Made by a program: the position numbers and the translations under genes
Part shown: positions 24,835 to 33,379 of the stretch, in pieces
Numbering within the stretch: the stretch's first letter is position 1
Layout: each line of letters starts with the position of its first letter
Assembly: GCA_030725745.1 (NCBI GenBank)
Contig: JANRFH010000015.1
Span: forward strand, 30,869 to 94,868
Direction of reading: 5' to 3'
DNA: 64,000 nucleotides
DNA from: Akkermansiaceae bacterium
Lineage (GTDB): Bacteria > Verrucomicrobiota > Verrucomicrobiia > Verrucomicrobiales > Akkermansiaceae
Notes under the pieces: generated by a model
Seen by the model: only the letters and a program-made list of their open reading frames with translations
Databases searched by the model: none
What the model was told of the DNA's origin: nothing

Positions 24835-25623
24835 TCACCGAATCGCATCGATGAGCGGCTTGGCGAAGTCACGCACGGCTTGTGCGGGGTTCTCCGGGTT
24901 GTTCTCGATCTGTTTCACGATTGCAGAGCCGACGATGACACCATCCGCAGATTTGGCGACGAGTGCGGCTTGCTCTGGATTTGAAATGCCGAAGCCGACG
25001 CAGACAGGAGTGTCGGTATGAGCCTTGATCGCGGCGACTTGGGCGGGGATGGTTTCCGCTGGGGCGGAGTGGCCACCGGTGACACCACTTCGTGAAAGGG
25101 CGTAGATGAAGCCCTCTGCCTTTTCCGCAAGGAGCTTGATGCGATCCGGTGGGGTGGAAGGGGCGATCAGGCGGATGTGGGAGAGAGAGGGGTTTTCCGC
25201 GAGTTCTTCCGAAAGCTCTGCTTCGTCGGGCGGGAGGTCGAGGAGCAGGACACCGTCGGCTCCGGCCTCGGTGGCGTCTTTCTGGAATTTCGCGAAGCCG
25301 TAGGTGAAGATCGGGTTCAGGTAGGTGAAGAGGACGAGGGGGGTCTTCGTGTCCTTCTCGCGGAAGGCGCGTATGAGATCGAGCGAGCGGGCGGTGGTCA
25401 TGCCTGCCTTGAGCGCGCGGTCGGCAGCCATTTGATTGACGATGCCATCGGCGAGGGGATCGGAAAAGGGGAGGCCTAGCTCGATGATATCCGCTCCGAT
25501 ATCCGCGAGGGTGTGCATGATTTCCAAAGAGAGATCGAAGGAGGGATCACCCGCAGCAACGTAGGCGATGAAGGCTTTTTTGTTTTCGAATTTAAGAGTG
25601 GCGAAGGTTTCAGCGAGGCGCAT
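24835..25623 (-). CDS. trpA: Tryptophan synthase alpha subunit
   Basis: A 262-residue TIM-barrel protein with the TrpA signatures IELGLPFSDPLADG (catalytic Glu near residue 48 and Asp near residue 59), GVLLLDLPPDE, YALSRSGVTG and CVGFGISNPEQ. It cleaves indole-3-glycerol phosphate to indole, which passes to the beta subunit. trpB is not adjacent, and trpG and trpE lie 21 and 33 kb away, so the pathway genes are scattered. The preceding spacer (25631-25668) has a TTTAAACTCTAA-type repeat. Confidence 0.94.
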   Translation of the reverse strand: MRLAETFATLKFENKKAFIAYVAAGDPSFDLSLEIMHTLADIGADIIELGLPFSDPLADGIVNQMAADRALKAGMTTARSLDLIRAFREKDTKTPLVLFTYLNPIFTYGFAKFQKDATEAGADGVLLLDLPPDEAELSEELAENPSLSHIRLIAPSTPPDRIKLLAEKAEGFIYALSRSGVTGGHSAPAETIPAQVAAIKAHTDTPVCVGFGISNPEQAALVAKSADGVIVGSAIVKQIENNPENPAQAVRDFAKPLIDAIR

Positions 25624-25677
25624 GGGGGGAGTTAAGCCTTAAATTCTAAATTTTAAACTCTAATTCAAGATGTGGCG

Positions 25678-25820
25678 AATATGGAGCGCGGTGTTTGTAA
25701 CCCGCTGTCTGATACTCCGCTACAGGGAAAATGCCTGGAATCTCGTGGGCGCCGGATGGAAACAATTGTAAGAAAGCGGCTTGAAATACCCAAGGGGCCC
25801 ACTTTGCCGCGCTCAATATT
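25678..25820. repeat. Inverted-repeat element upstream of the beta-helix gene
   Basis: AATATGGAGCGCGG at 25678-25691 is mirrored by CCGCGCTCAATATT at 25807-25820. It occupies most of the 280-base divergent gap between trpA and the secreted protein gene. The inner part contains AGAAAGCGGCTTGAAA, also found near 45987. Confidence 0.65.
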
Positions 25821-25903
25821 ACTTGGCCCCGTCAAACCGACCCACCTGACAAATCGTGACTCGCCACGGCGTGTCTCTGCGTGGAAGCTCAACGGAATAT
25901 TCC

Positions 25904-27454
25904 ATGACGAAGATACCTAACTCTCTCCTGATCGCCCTGCTGGCCATGGTGTGGCAGAGCCCGCGCATCTTCGCGGAGGAGGAAATGCAGGTGGTGCGCT
26001 ACGAGGATTTCGGAGCGCTCGGTGACGGGGAGACCGATGATATCGAGGCGATTGCCAAGGCGCATGCGTTCGCGAGCGAAAAAGGCTTGCCGGTCAAAGC
26101 GGATGACAAGGCGACGTATTTCATCGGGGGACGGGACATGACGGTGGTCATCCAGACGGATACCGACTTTGGCGATGCCAGGTTTATCATCGACGATACC
26201 AAGGTGGAGAATCGCAACGCTCATGTATTCGCCGTTCGCTCGATGCTGGAGCAGTTCAAACCAAAGGGAATCGATTCCCTGAAGCGGAACCAGCGCAGGA
26301 TCGCGGCGGAGCTGCATCAGGATTGCGTGATGCGCGTCACGGACTTCAACGTCAAACGCTACATCCGCAGAGGGCTGAACCAGAACAGCGGATCCCCGCA
26401 GACCGATGTGTTTGTCGTCGGGAAGGACGGGCAGGTTGATGAGAATACCCCCATCCTCTGGGACTTTGATCAGATCACCGATATCGTGGCCTATCTCATC
26501 GACCCGACCCCGTTGACGATCACCGGCGGTCGCTTCACCACCATCGCCAATGCTGAAGAGTCGAAATACACCTATTTCGCCCGGGGGATCGCGATCCAAC
26601 GCTCGAATGTGCTTGTCGATGGCCTGGAGCATCGCATCACCGGCGAAGGCGAGCACGGGGCTCCGTATGGTGGATTCATTAATATCAGCGACTGTGCGGA
26701 GGTAACGGTTCGCAACACCACGCTGAGCGGGCACAAGACCTATCAGACGGTCGGAAATGCGGGCAAGCCGGTGTCCATGGGGAGTTACGACATTTCCGTC
26801 TCACGCGCCCTGAACGTTTCGTTTGTAAACTGCCGCCAGTTCAACGATATCAAGGATCGCTCCCGCTGGGGCATCATGGGGTCGAATTTCTGCAAGAACC
26901 TCCTGTTTGATGGGTGTGAGCTGTCGCGATTCGATGCCCATCAGGGAGTGTTCGGCGCGACGATACGCAACTCGACACTCGGCCACATGGGCATCAATGC
27001 CATCGGCAGCGGAACATTTCTCGTGGAGAACTCCACCGTCTACGGCAGGACTTTCATCAATTTGCGCAGCGACTACGGCAGCACCTGGCAGGGGGAATTC
27101 GTGATTCGTAACTGCACGTTTGTCCCAGCATGCGGCAAGCCCGTCAGCGCCAGCCTGATCGGTGGTTCGAATGACGGGCAACATGACTTTGGATACACCT
27201 GCTATATGCCCGAGCGGATCACCATCGACGGCCTGCGTATCGACGACTCCAATCACCCGGCCAACTACCAGGGGCCGACCCTCTTCGCGGACTTCAACCC
27301 CAAATACACCCACGCCGGTTATGAGGAGAAGTTTCCTTATGTCAAAACCCGCGAAGTTCTTCTCAAAGGCGTCACCACCGCAAGCGGCAAGCCGCTCCGC
27401 ACCAGCAAGAATCTGTTCATGTTTGAGGAAGTGGTGGTGAAAAGTGGAGAGTAG
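25904..27454 (+). CDS. Secreted right-handed beta-helix protein (pectate-lyase-like fold)
   Basis: I start at ATG 25904 (516 residues), which places a clear signal peptide at the N terminus (hydrophobic run, cleavage near IFA/EEE). The next residues, DFGALGDGETDDIEAI, are the opening of the pectate lyase superfamily-3 fold seen in glycosidases and phage tail spikes. Short beta-helix rungs follow (VRNTTLSG, LLFDGCELSRF, VENSTVYGR, VIRNCTFVP). An enzymatic role on a polysaccharide is likely but no catalytic residues can be assigned. It is isolated between trpA and the cassette-like genes and may have been acquired. Confidence 0.8.
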   Translation: MTKIPNSLLIALLAMVWQSPRIFAEEEMQVVRYEDFGALGDGETDDIEAIAKAHAFASEKGLPVKADDKATYFIGGRDMTVVIQTDTDFGDARFIIDDTKVENRNAHVFAVRSMLEQFKPKGIDSLKRNQRRIAAELHQDCVMRVTDFNVKRYIRRGLNQNSGSPQTDVFVVGKDGQVDENTPILWDFDQITDIVAYLIDPTPLTITGGRFTTIANAEESKYTYFARGIAIQRSNVLVDGLEHRITGEGEHGAPYGGFINISDCAEVTVRNTTLSGHKTYQTVGNAGKPVSMGSYDISVSRALNVSFVNCRQFNDIKDRSRWGIMGSNFCKNLLFDGCELSRFDAHQGVFGATIRNSTLGHMGINAIGSGTFLVENSTVYGRTFINLRSDYGSTWQGEFVIRNCTFVPACGKPVSASLIGGSNDGQHDFGYTCYMPERITIDGLRIDDSNHPANYQGPTLFADFNPKYTHAGYEEKFPYVKTREVLLKGVTTASGKPLRTSKNLFMFEEVVVKSGE

Positions 27455-27504
27455 GGGAACGAGGGCACGGGGGGAATACTTCACCCTTCTTGAAAGAGTG
27501 ATAT

Positions 27505-27701
27505 GCCGAACGTTTATATTACAAAATATCAGCTTCCTGAAGAAACCTTGGCGCTCTATTCGTCTCAATTTTCAAGAAAGACAAACAACATCCTCACAAT
27601 CCTAGACGCTGTTTGACATTATCTGCCGAATTCGGCAGCTTTTTACACGTGAAACACCCAAGGCATATTGTCATTCGGTGATACCAATAACACTGTTCGA
27701 C
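27505..27701 (+). other. Candidate cassette boundary upstream of the PEP-CTERM gene
   Basis: GTTCGAC at 27695-27701 stands 5 bases before the next ATG and resembles the GTT-type core of an attC site. A matching inverse GCCGAAC occurs at 27505-27511. The 197-base distance is long for attC and the arms between them pair poorly, so this is the weakest of the four sites. A 16-base perfect palindrome CTGCCGAATTCGGCAG (27623-27638) followed by five T residues lies inside and may act as a terminator for the beta-helix gene. Confidence 0.35.
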
Positions 27702-27705
27702 TAAA

Positions 27706-28335
27706 ATGAATCACAACACTTTCTTTATGAAACTAAAACACACAAAAGTGGCCACCCTTGCTGCCACTCTAATTACATTCGGATCGCTCGCAGGGGGAGC
27801 GAATGCGGCGATCAGCTTCACCTCTATGGGGAATGATCTAGTGGTGAACATTACAAGCCCTATTAGCTTCAGCGTTACAACGGCCTTGGCGACTGACACC
27901 CGGTGGGGCCTTCGACTAGAAAATGTCTTTACTGTTGCACAGTCGACAAACATAGTCCCCGGGAGCACGACTAGCACAATTGATCTTGCAGGGACAACGT
28001 CAACAACCACGCTCAATCAACATGGAGTGTTCACTTTTGGTTCCACAACTGGGCAAGATCTTTTTGTTTTTTGGAATCCCCCAAGTTACACACCTACGAT
28101 AAATGACTCAATCAGTATATCATCAGGAACCTTTACACTAAATGGTTTTTTGGATTCAGGCATTTCTCCTGATACTGTAGCGACGTCGACAACGGCTTCT
28201 ATAATACAAGGAGCGAATGGTAAAGCGATTGCTTCAACTAGTGTTGCACTTTTAGCTATTCCTGAGCCATCGTCAGCTCTTCTTCTAGGGCTTGGGGCAT
28301 TAAGTTTGCTGGCTCGGCGCAAAAGAACTGCCTAG
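27706..28335 (+). CDS. PEP-CTERM sorted exported protein
   Basis: A 209-residue secreted protein with a signal peptide (cleavage near GGANA/AIS) and a classic PEP-CTERM tail: IPEPSSALLLGLGALSLL followed by ARRKRTA. The middle is Thr/Ser-rich and beta-like, with no recognised domain. PEP-CTERM proteins are processed by an exosortase and released or anchored at the surface. An alternative start is ATG 27727. Base composition is AT-richer than the surrounding genes, and the gene is bounded by attC-like sites, so it looks like a mobile cassette. Confidence 0.9.
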   Translation: MNHNTFFMKLKHTKVATLAATLITFGSLAGGANAAISFTSMGNDLVVNITSPISFSVTTALATDTRWGLRLENVFTVAQSTNIVPGSTTSTIDLAGTTSTTTLNQHGVFTFGSTTGQDLFVFWNPPSYTPTINDSISISSGTFTLNGFLDSGISPDTVATSTTASIIQGANGKAIASTSVALLAIPEPSSALLLGLGALSLLARRKRTA

Positions 28336-28394
28336 GTCGAACAAGCAGGTAGACTCAACGCGCTACCGCGCGTGAGTCACCTTAAACGTTCGGT
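28336..28394 (+). other. attC-like recombination site 1
   Basis: The 59 bases between the PEP-CTERM stop and the next gene begin GTCGAAC and end GTTCGGT. Inside, AGGT/ACCT, GACTCA/TGAGTC and CGCG/CGCG arms pair around a short loop, giving a nearly continuous imperfect stem. This is the layout of integron attC sites (RYYYAAC ... GTTRRRY), with one mismatch to the core in each box. Confidence 0.6.
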
Positions 28395-28406
28395 AAAGAA
28401 ATAAGA

Positions 28407-28907
28407 ATGAAGACCTTCGTTGCCTTAGTTTCCGGCATTACTATTGGGTGTCTCGGGACATTTCTAATCATGCGCACGCCAATCAATGGTTCGCAACTCG
28501 ATGGCCGTGCAGACGAGGTTGATGCATCGCCCAAACAGATGGTCGAGGATGCATCTACTGATCCATTCGCCGACGATCCAACTGATCTAACGGAACATCC
28601 TCATGGCTTCACTGAGATGGATATGGCAGATCCGATTCAGCGCGATATTGTTATTTCGCTTTGGTACACGGATATGTATAGCGTAGTGCAGAACATCGAG
28701 CTGCATACAGGCCATAAGTTCAACAAGGAGGTTTACAAGCTTCATGCCAGTCCCATGGAGATCCTTGAGGAGCAAGCGGAGTTTATGGAGACGTTCCTTA
28801 AGGAGACCCGTCGTATTGCCGCTGAACGCAACTCGAATACTGAAACCGAGGACAAAAAGATACCGAACAAGGCGGAGATGGCGACTCCGAACCAGCCGTC
28901 TGATTAA
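28407..28907 (+). CDS. Hypothetical membrane-anchored protein (cassette gene)
   Basis: A 166-residue protein with one N-terminal helix (FVALVSGITIGCLGTFLIM) and a polar, acidic periplasmic or cytoplasmic domain rich in Asp and Glu. I recognise no family. Its first residues (MKTFVALVSGITIG) resemble those of the next gene (MKTIISHLLAVVIG), both being single-helix anchors, though the rest differs. The start codon is 12 bases after an attC-like core and the 3' end overlaps the next attC-like site, the usual arrangement in integron cassettes. No promoter of its own is visible. Confidence 0.7.
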   Translation: MKTFVALVSGITIGCLGTFLIMRTPINGSQLDGRADEVDASPKQMVEDASTDPFADDPTDLTEHPHGFTEMDMADPIQRDIVISLWYTDMYSVVQNIELHTGHKFNKEVYKLHASPMEILEEQAEFMETFLKETRRIAAERNSNTETEDKKIPNKAEMATPNQPSD

Positions 28908-28949
28908 ATTCGAGCTTCACCCCGGAGCGCCATTCCTATAACGTTAGGC
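28862..28949 (+). other. attC-like recombination site 2
   Basis: The site begins ACCGAAC inside the 3' end of the preceding gene and ends with a perfect core GTTAGGC at 28943-28949. GGAGATGGCGACTCCG (28874-28889) pairs with CGGAGCGCCATTCC (28923-28936), leaving two unpaired bases on the left arm, like the extrahelical bases that orient attC sites. Total 88 bases. Confidence 0.62.
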
Positions 28950-28956
28950 TAGGAAA

Positions 28957-30036
28957 ATGAAGACAATTATTAGCCACTTACTCGCGGTTGTCATTGGAGT
29001 ATTGACAGCGCTTCTGTTGCGCCCTGCCATCGACGACCAGAAGAGCCCATCTGGTGAGACTCAACAATCCGAACGAGTAAAGCGCGATAGGGCAGACTCG
29101 GCCGCGCCACGCTCAACAGGAACTGTCCCTCGTATCGACGGACAGCAACTTGTAGCGGAACTTTCGCGTGAGATTACAGCATCTGATCTTGAGAAGTGGC
29201 TGGCTGAATGCAGCTACGATGTTCGTTCGCTGGCAGAGGCTCAGGCGATTGCTGGCTTGCTTACCAATAATCCGGATTTAGTTCTCCAAGCAATAGAAGC
29301 AGATCCTGAAAACCCCCATCTCCTCTACATCGGCGCAACCCTGTCGTCCATTAACGCAAAAGAGCGTCTGGCACTGAGCGAGCGTTTCTTTCAGCAGGAC
29401 ACCGGGAATGCATTAGCGGGCTACATCTACGCGTCGCAACTGTTCGAGACTGGTGATATCAAGAAAGGAATCGAGATCATGAAGGGCTCGCAAGACCAGC
29501 CTAAGATCGATGCTTACGCCAAACAAACGCAACTGCTAATGGATGACGCATTTATCGCTGCAGGCGATTCGCCTAGCATGGCCAAAATACGGAGCGTATT
29601 GAACTCTACTACTATGCCGTATTTTTCTGATTTGCAGTCTTTGGCCGGTTCAATAAACGATCTTGGAGATTCCCTGACGCCCGAGGAGGCTGCTGATCTA
29701 CGCTCCCTGAGCGCCTCGATGGGTTCACGTCTCTCCGATCAAGGAAAATCAAGTACCTATATTAATCATCTGGTGGGGCTGAGTTTGGAAAAAAAGGCCT
29801 TGGCGGGATTGCCAGACAGTTCGCCATCGCCCTACGAAGGACTCACTGTTGGGGAAGCTAGGCAGTCGATTGCAAACGAGCGCGAGGAACTCTTCCAAGT
29901 GATAAATCAAACCCCGATGGAAGCCATTATATCAGGCGACCCGGAGCTCGTAGATCGCTATTTTGATCGAGTCCGGCTAGTGGGTGAACAGGAGGCCTCA
30001 ATGTGGTGGCTTGAGGTGACAAGCGGACAGAAATGA
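28957..30036 (+). CDS. Hypothetical membrane-anchored helical protein (cassette gene)
   Basis: A 359-residue protein with an N-terminal transmembrane anchor (IISHLLAVVIGVLTALLL) and an alpha-helical body containing degenerate TPR-like segments, such as EAIEADPENPHLLYIGATL (with preceding residues) and GYIYASQLFETGDIKKGIE. I recognise no family. The start lies 7 bases after the GTTAGGC core of the preceding attC-like site, and a further attC-like site begins 18 bases after the stop. This matches cassette organisation. Repeats suggest a protein-binding role; nothing more can be said. Confidence 0.7.
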   Translation: MKTIISHLLAVVIGVLTALLLRPAIDDQKSPSGETQQSERVKRDRADSAAPRSTGTVPRIDGQQLVAELSREITASDLEKWLAECSYDVRSLAEAQAIAGLLTNNPDLVLQAIEADPENPHLLYIGATLSSINAKERLALSERFFQQDTGNALAGYIYASQLFETGDIKKGIEIMKGSQDQPKIDAYAKQTQLLMDDAFIAAGDSPSMAKIRSVLNSTTMPYFSDLQSLAGSINDLGDSLTPEEAADLRSLSASMGSRLSDQGKSSTYINHLVGLSLEKKALAGLPDSSPSPYEGLTVGEARQSIANEREELFQVINQTPMEAIISGDPELVDRYFDRVRLVGEQEASMWWLEVTSGQK

Positions 30037-30053
30037 CTGAAAATACCCGATCA

Positions 30054-30183
30054 GCCTAACAAGCAGCGCCAGAACAACCCCTACCAGCCGCCCAGTTTCG
30101 ATGACTTTACTTAGTTACAACATCAATCCCTCGTTCAACGCTCGCTCCCGCTGGTAGGGGTGCCTGCGCTCTGGACGTTGCTT
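30054..30183 (+). other. attC-like recombination site 3
   Basis: The site starts with a perfect GCCTAAC box (30054-30060) followed by AAGCAGCGCCAGA, and ends with TGCGCTCTGGACGTTGCTT. ACCCCTACCAGC (30077-30088) is exactly complementary to GCTGGTAGGGGT (30150-30161). The 130-base length and bulged long stem are typical of large attC sites. The last box reads GTTGCTT in place of GTTAGGC. Confidence 0.65.
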
Positions 30184-30251
30184 AATATCTTTAACATGGG
30201 GCGTGTTTCTGTCGGATAGTCTTGAGAAAGCGGCTAGATAAATCGCAATGC

Positions 30252-33023
30252 TTATTCCTTAGCGACCGTCTCCACTGCCTCCACGGGGATCCAGCAGGTT
30301 TCGCCGTTGAGGAGGCGGGCTTGGTGGTAGTGGTTGCGGGTTTGGAGGATTTTGAATTCGGTGCCGGGGTGGAGGGGGGATGAGAAGGCGTTGTCGTAGA
30401 TGAGGCCGTCGCCTTGGCGGGCGATGACTTCGCGGGCGGTGACGACGGCGTCGACCGGGTTGCCCCAGCGGAAGATATCGGTGAGGAGGGAGGCGAATAG
30501 GATGAGGGTGAGGGCGGCGGTGGCGGCGATGGCTTTGATGAGGGTGATGGATTTCCTTTTTCCCTTTTTCCCGTTATTTCCTAACAGGATGCGGGCGAGG
30601 AGGAGCCAGAGAGCGGCATTGGCGAGGCCGAAGAGGATGGCGCGGAGGAGAAATGGGGAGCGGTGCCAGAAGGTGAGGGCGTGGACGACTTGTTGGCGGC
30701 GGGTGGGGGGTAGCTCGTCGATGGTGAGGGTGCGGAGGTAGCGGAGGTTGTGGGTGGCATCCGCGTTGAGGGGATCGAGGGCGAGGGCGCGTTGGTAGTG
30801 GAGGACGGCGCGGCCGTGGTCGCCGGCGAGGAAGTGGGCGTTGCCGAGATTGAGGTGGAGGGCTGGGGTTTCGACGCCTTGTTGGTCGATGAGGTATTGG
30901 TATTTGAGGATGGAGGCGGCGTAGAGATCGCGGGCGGCGGTGGGGTCGGAGAGGGCGGTGTTGTTGGCGGCGGTGAAGGTGGCGTTGGCCTCGTCGAATA
31001 GGGCTGTGGTAGTGTTGGCTGTGGTTGTGGGGCGAGCTGAAGACTCGCGGTCCGGGGCTGGGGTTGTGAGGGCTAGGGTTGAGGGGGGGCTCACACGAAG
31101 GGACGAAGGCACGAAGGATTTTGGGTTCGTGGCTGGGGTTGATAGGCTCGCAGCAGGGCTGGGGTTGTTGGGCGACAGGAGTGTCGCCTCTCCTTTGGAC
31201 GAGGTGGGGAGGAGGGCTAGGGTTAGGGCTAAGATGGTGGAGAGGGATTTTACGGCGGTGATGGCTTGGGGGCGGAGGTTTGGGGTGGGTTGTTCGGGGG
31301 TGTGGTGGAAGCGGGTGGACTCGGTGGTGGTGTAGATTTCGCGAATGGTGGCTAGGGTTTCCTTTGATGCTCCTTTTGCTGTGAGGGCGAATTCGATTTC
31401 CGGGAGGGTGTGGGCGGTGGGGTGGAGGTGGAGTTTTGCGGAGAGGTAGTCGCGCAGGGCGGCTTCGGTTTCGGCGAGGGTGGAGGCGTGGGAGATGGCT
31501 TTAGTGAAGGTTTTTCCGGCGGCGAGGGAGCGGGCTTTGGCTGGGTCTTTGGCACGGAGTCGGGCGGGTGCCCCGAGGATGAGGTAGGCGAGGAAGGCGA
31601 TGGGTGGAAGGGCGGCGAGGAGCCAGAGAAGGGGAAGATAGCCGGAGGTGGTGGAGCTGTAGAGGGCTGCGGGGTCGGTGATGTTTGCGGTGATGCCTTC
31701 TTGGTTTTTTGAAACCAGATTGCGGAGGGGGCCGGAGCCGGTGAGGGAGGCATCGAAGGCGGTGATGGTGTCGGCGGGCTTGACGGTGATGGGGATGGGC
31801 TGGGTGGAGGCGAGGGCGTAGGCTTTTGTTTCCGGATCGAAGTAGGGCAGGCGGATGGCGGGGATGGCCGAGGCCTCTTGGCCGAGCGGGCGGATGGTGC
31901 GTATGTAGGTCTTGGTAGTGCCTTCGATGCGACCGGAGGATTGGCGTGGGGGGATGGAGAACTGGCGGGTGAAGGCTTCGATGCCGTCTAGCTCGGGGAG
32001 TTCGGTGATTTCCGGGAAATCATTTCCTGAGATGGTGATGGTGAGTGTGATCGGGTCTCCGGCATGCAGGACGGTGGGGCTGGCGGTGGCGGTGATTGTG
32101 CGTTTTCCGACTTGGCCGGTGAAGTCATCGGGCTGGCCGGCGGTGGGCAGGGGGAGGACGACGAGGCGGTTGCCGCGTGAGGCGGTGTGGAATTTTTCGA
32201 AAGCTTCGCCGTCGGTTTCCTCGAAGAAGTTGTTGTTGAAATAGGAGGGATAGGTGGAGCGCCATTGGGCGGCGTTGCGGCCTTTTGGCTCCGGTGGGGC
32301 GATGTAGGAGGTGAGCAGGGTGGCGGGCGAAAGGGTGTATTCGCCGGGTTTTTCCGGGACAACGATCTTGTCGAAGGAGATGGCGGCGGCGGGGACTCCG
32401 GCCTCCGTGGCATCCGAGTAGCGGGCGATGAGGCGGGTATTGGAAACGGGGAGGCCGATGGATGCGTCGTCGTCCTGAGAGATCGCATCGTGCGGGGCGG
32501 TGATGGAGAAGGCGGTGTCGTAGAAGAGGGGGACGTCGAAGTTCAGCGCGCGGAAGCCGGTGAGGGGGATTTCTGAACGGAATTTCCAAGAGGCGCGGAA
32601 GGGCTCGCCGACGTAGAGATCGCGATCCGGCATGGTCTGAGTGAGGGAGAGGGCGGGGTTTGATTCTGCCTGGCGGGCGGTGATGTATTCCTCTTCGTTG
32701 GTGGAGAGGTAGGTGTCGTCGGCTTTGACGGAAATGATGGGGAGTATGATGAGGCCGTTATCGAGGGGCATCATGCGGTAGGTGAGGGCGAAGCCTTTTT
32801 CGCCGCCGCGTTCGACGGCGGTCTGGCCGGTGAACTGGATGGCGAGGGTGTCGTCGCCTTCGATTTCGTCTGCGCTGACTTTTTCCGCTCCGGTGATGAG
32901 GATTTCGTATCGGAACTCCTCGCCGACGTAGAAGGTGGACTCCGAGATGTCGACGTGCAGGGAGGGCGCGGCGAGGGATGGAAGAGTTAGGATCAGGAAC
33001 AGGATGTAGCGGAGGTGGGGCAT
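30252..33023 (-). CDS. BatD-BatE fusion protein
   Basis: A 923-residue membrane protein. Signal peptide, then a BatD region (residues about 20-430: beta-rich domains with YVGEEFRYEI, YVGEPFRASWKF and GDPITLTITISG) and a membrane helix (PLLWLLAALPPIAFLAYL). A cytoplasmic segment follows. After a repeat-derived linker (about 605-668) come TPRs (LDPLNADATHNLRYL), helices and a C-terminal SH3-like domain, as in BatE. BatA-E proteins are tied to aerotolerance and envelope stress. It is the last gene of the moxR/Bat operon. The low-complexity linker encoded by dispersed repeats is the oddity. Confidence 0.85.
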   Translation of the reverse strand: MPHLRYILFLILTLPSLAAPSLHVDISESTFYVGEEFRYEILITGAEKVSADEIEGDDTLAIQFTGQTAVERGGEKGFALTYRMMPLDNGLIILPIISVKADDTYLSTNEEEYITARQAESNPALSLTQTMPDRDLYVGEPFRASWKFRSEIPLTGFRALNFDVPLFYDTAFSITAPHDAISQDDDASIGLPVSNTRLIARYSDATEAGVPAAAISFDKIVVPEKPGEYTLSPATLLTSYIAPPEPKGRNAAQWRSTYPSYFNNNFFEETDGEAFEKFHTASRGNRLVVLPLPTAGQPDDFTGQVGKRTITATASPTVLHAGDPITLTITISGNDFPEITELPELDGIEAFTRQFSIPPRQSSGRIEGTTKTYIRTIRPLGQEASAIPAIRLPYFDPETKAYALASTQPIPITVKPADTITAFDASLTGSGPLRNLVSKNQEGITANITDPAALYSSTTSGYLPLLWLLAALPPIAFLAYLILGAPARLRAKDPAKARSLAAGKTFTKAISHASTLAETEAALRDYLSAKLHLHPTAHTLPEIEFALTAKGASKETLATIREIYTTTESTRFHHTPEQPTPNLRPQAITAVKSLSTILALTLALLPTSSKGEATLLSPNNPSPAASLSTPATNPKSFVPSSLRVSPPSTLALTTPAPDRESSARPTTTANTTTALFDEANATFTAANNTALSDPTAARDLYAASILKYQYLIDQQGVETPALHLNLGNAHFLAGDHGRAVLHYQRALALDPLNADATHNLRYLRTLTIDELPPTRRQQVVHALTFWHRSPFLLRAILFGLANAALWLLLARILLGNNGKKGKRKSITLIKAIAATAALTLILFASLLTDIFRWGNPVDAVVTAREVIARQGDGLIYDNAFSSPLHPGTEFKILQTRNHYHQARLLNGETCWIPVEAVETVAKE
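31020..31205 (-). repeat. Cluster of dispersed repeats read in frame in BatD-BatE
   Basis: Three repeat types of this window lie side by side here: GCGAGCTGAAGACTCGC (31029-31054 with flanks), CTCACACGAAGGGACGAAGG (31090-31117 with flanks) and the GCTGGGGTTG phrase. In the protein they give DRESSARP and SFVPSSLRVS. The same peptides appear in the N terminus of the protein at 36696-37781. Confidence 0.78.
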
Positions 33024-33379
33024 TTCGTTGAGTGGAAAGTGATCAGTGGACAGTGATCAGTGGGAGACTGGGGTTGGGTGGAAGAGGTTGAACCGCGAAG
33101 ACGCTAAGGCGCGAAGGCTGGGGTTGTGTTTTTTTTTTGAATGAGGAAGGCAGGAAAGTAGGAAGGATACGGGGCTCTGGCTTTTGGCTTCTGGCTTCTG
33201 GGCTGGGGTTGATGGGGCGAGCTGAAGACTCGCGGTCCGTTTGCTGGGGTTGGGTGGGAAGAAGTTGAACCGCTAAGACGCTAAGGCGCGAAGACTGGGG
33301 TTGTTGGAATTGGTAATTTTATATTCTGAAAAACTTAGCGGCTTTGCGTCTTTGCGGTGAAATCTTTGTGTGGTTGGGG
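33024..33379. repeat. Repeat-filled spacer between Bat genes
   Basis: The 356 bases between BatB-BatC and BatD-BatE hold no gene. They contain AGTGATCAGTGG phrases (33039-33062), two GAACCGCNAAGACGC copies (33098, 33265), an inverted partner (33333-33358, GCGTCTTTGCGGTG), a GAGGAAGGCAGGAAAG copy (33143) like the one at 15163, and the GCGAGCTGAAGACTCGC repeat (33214-33239). Confidence 0.75.
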
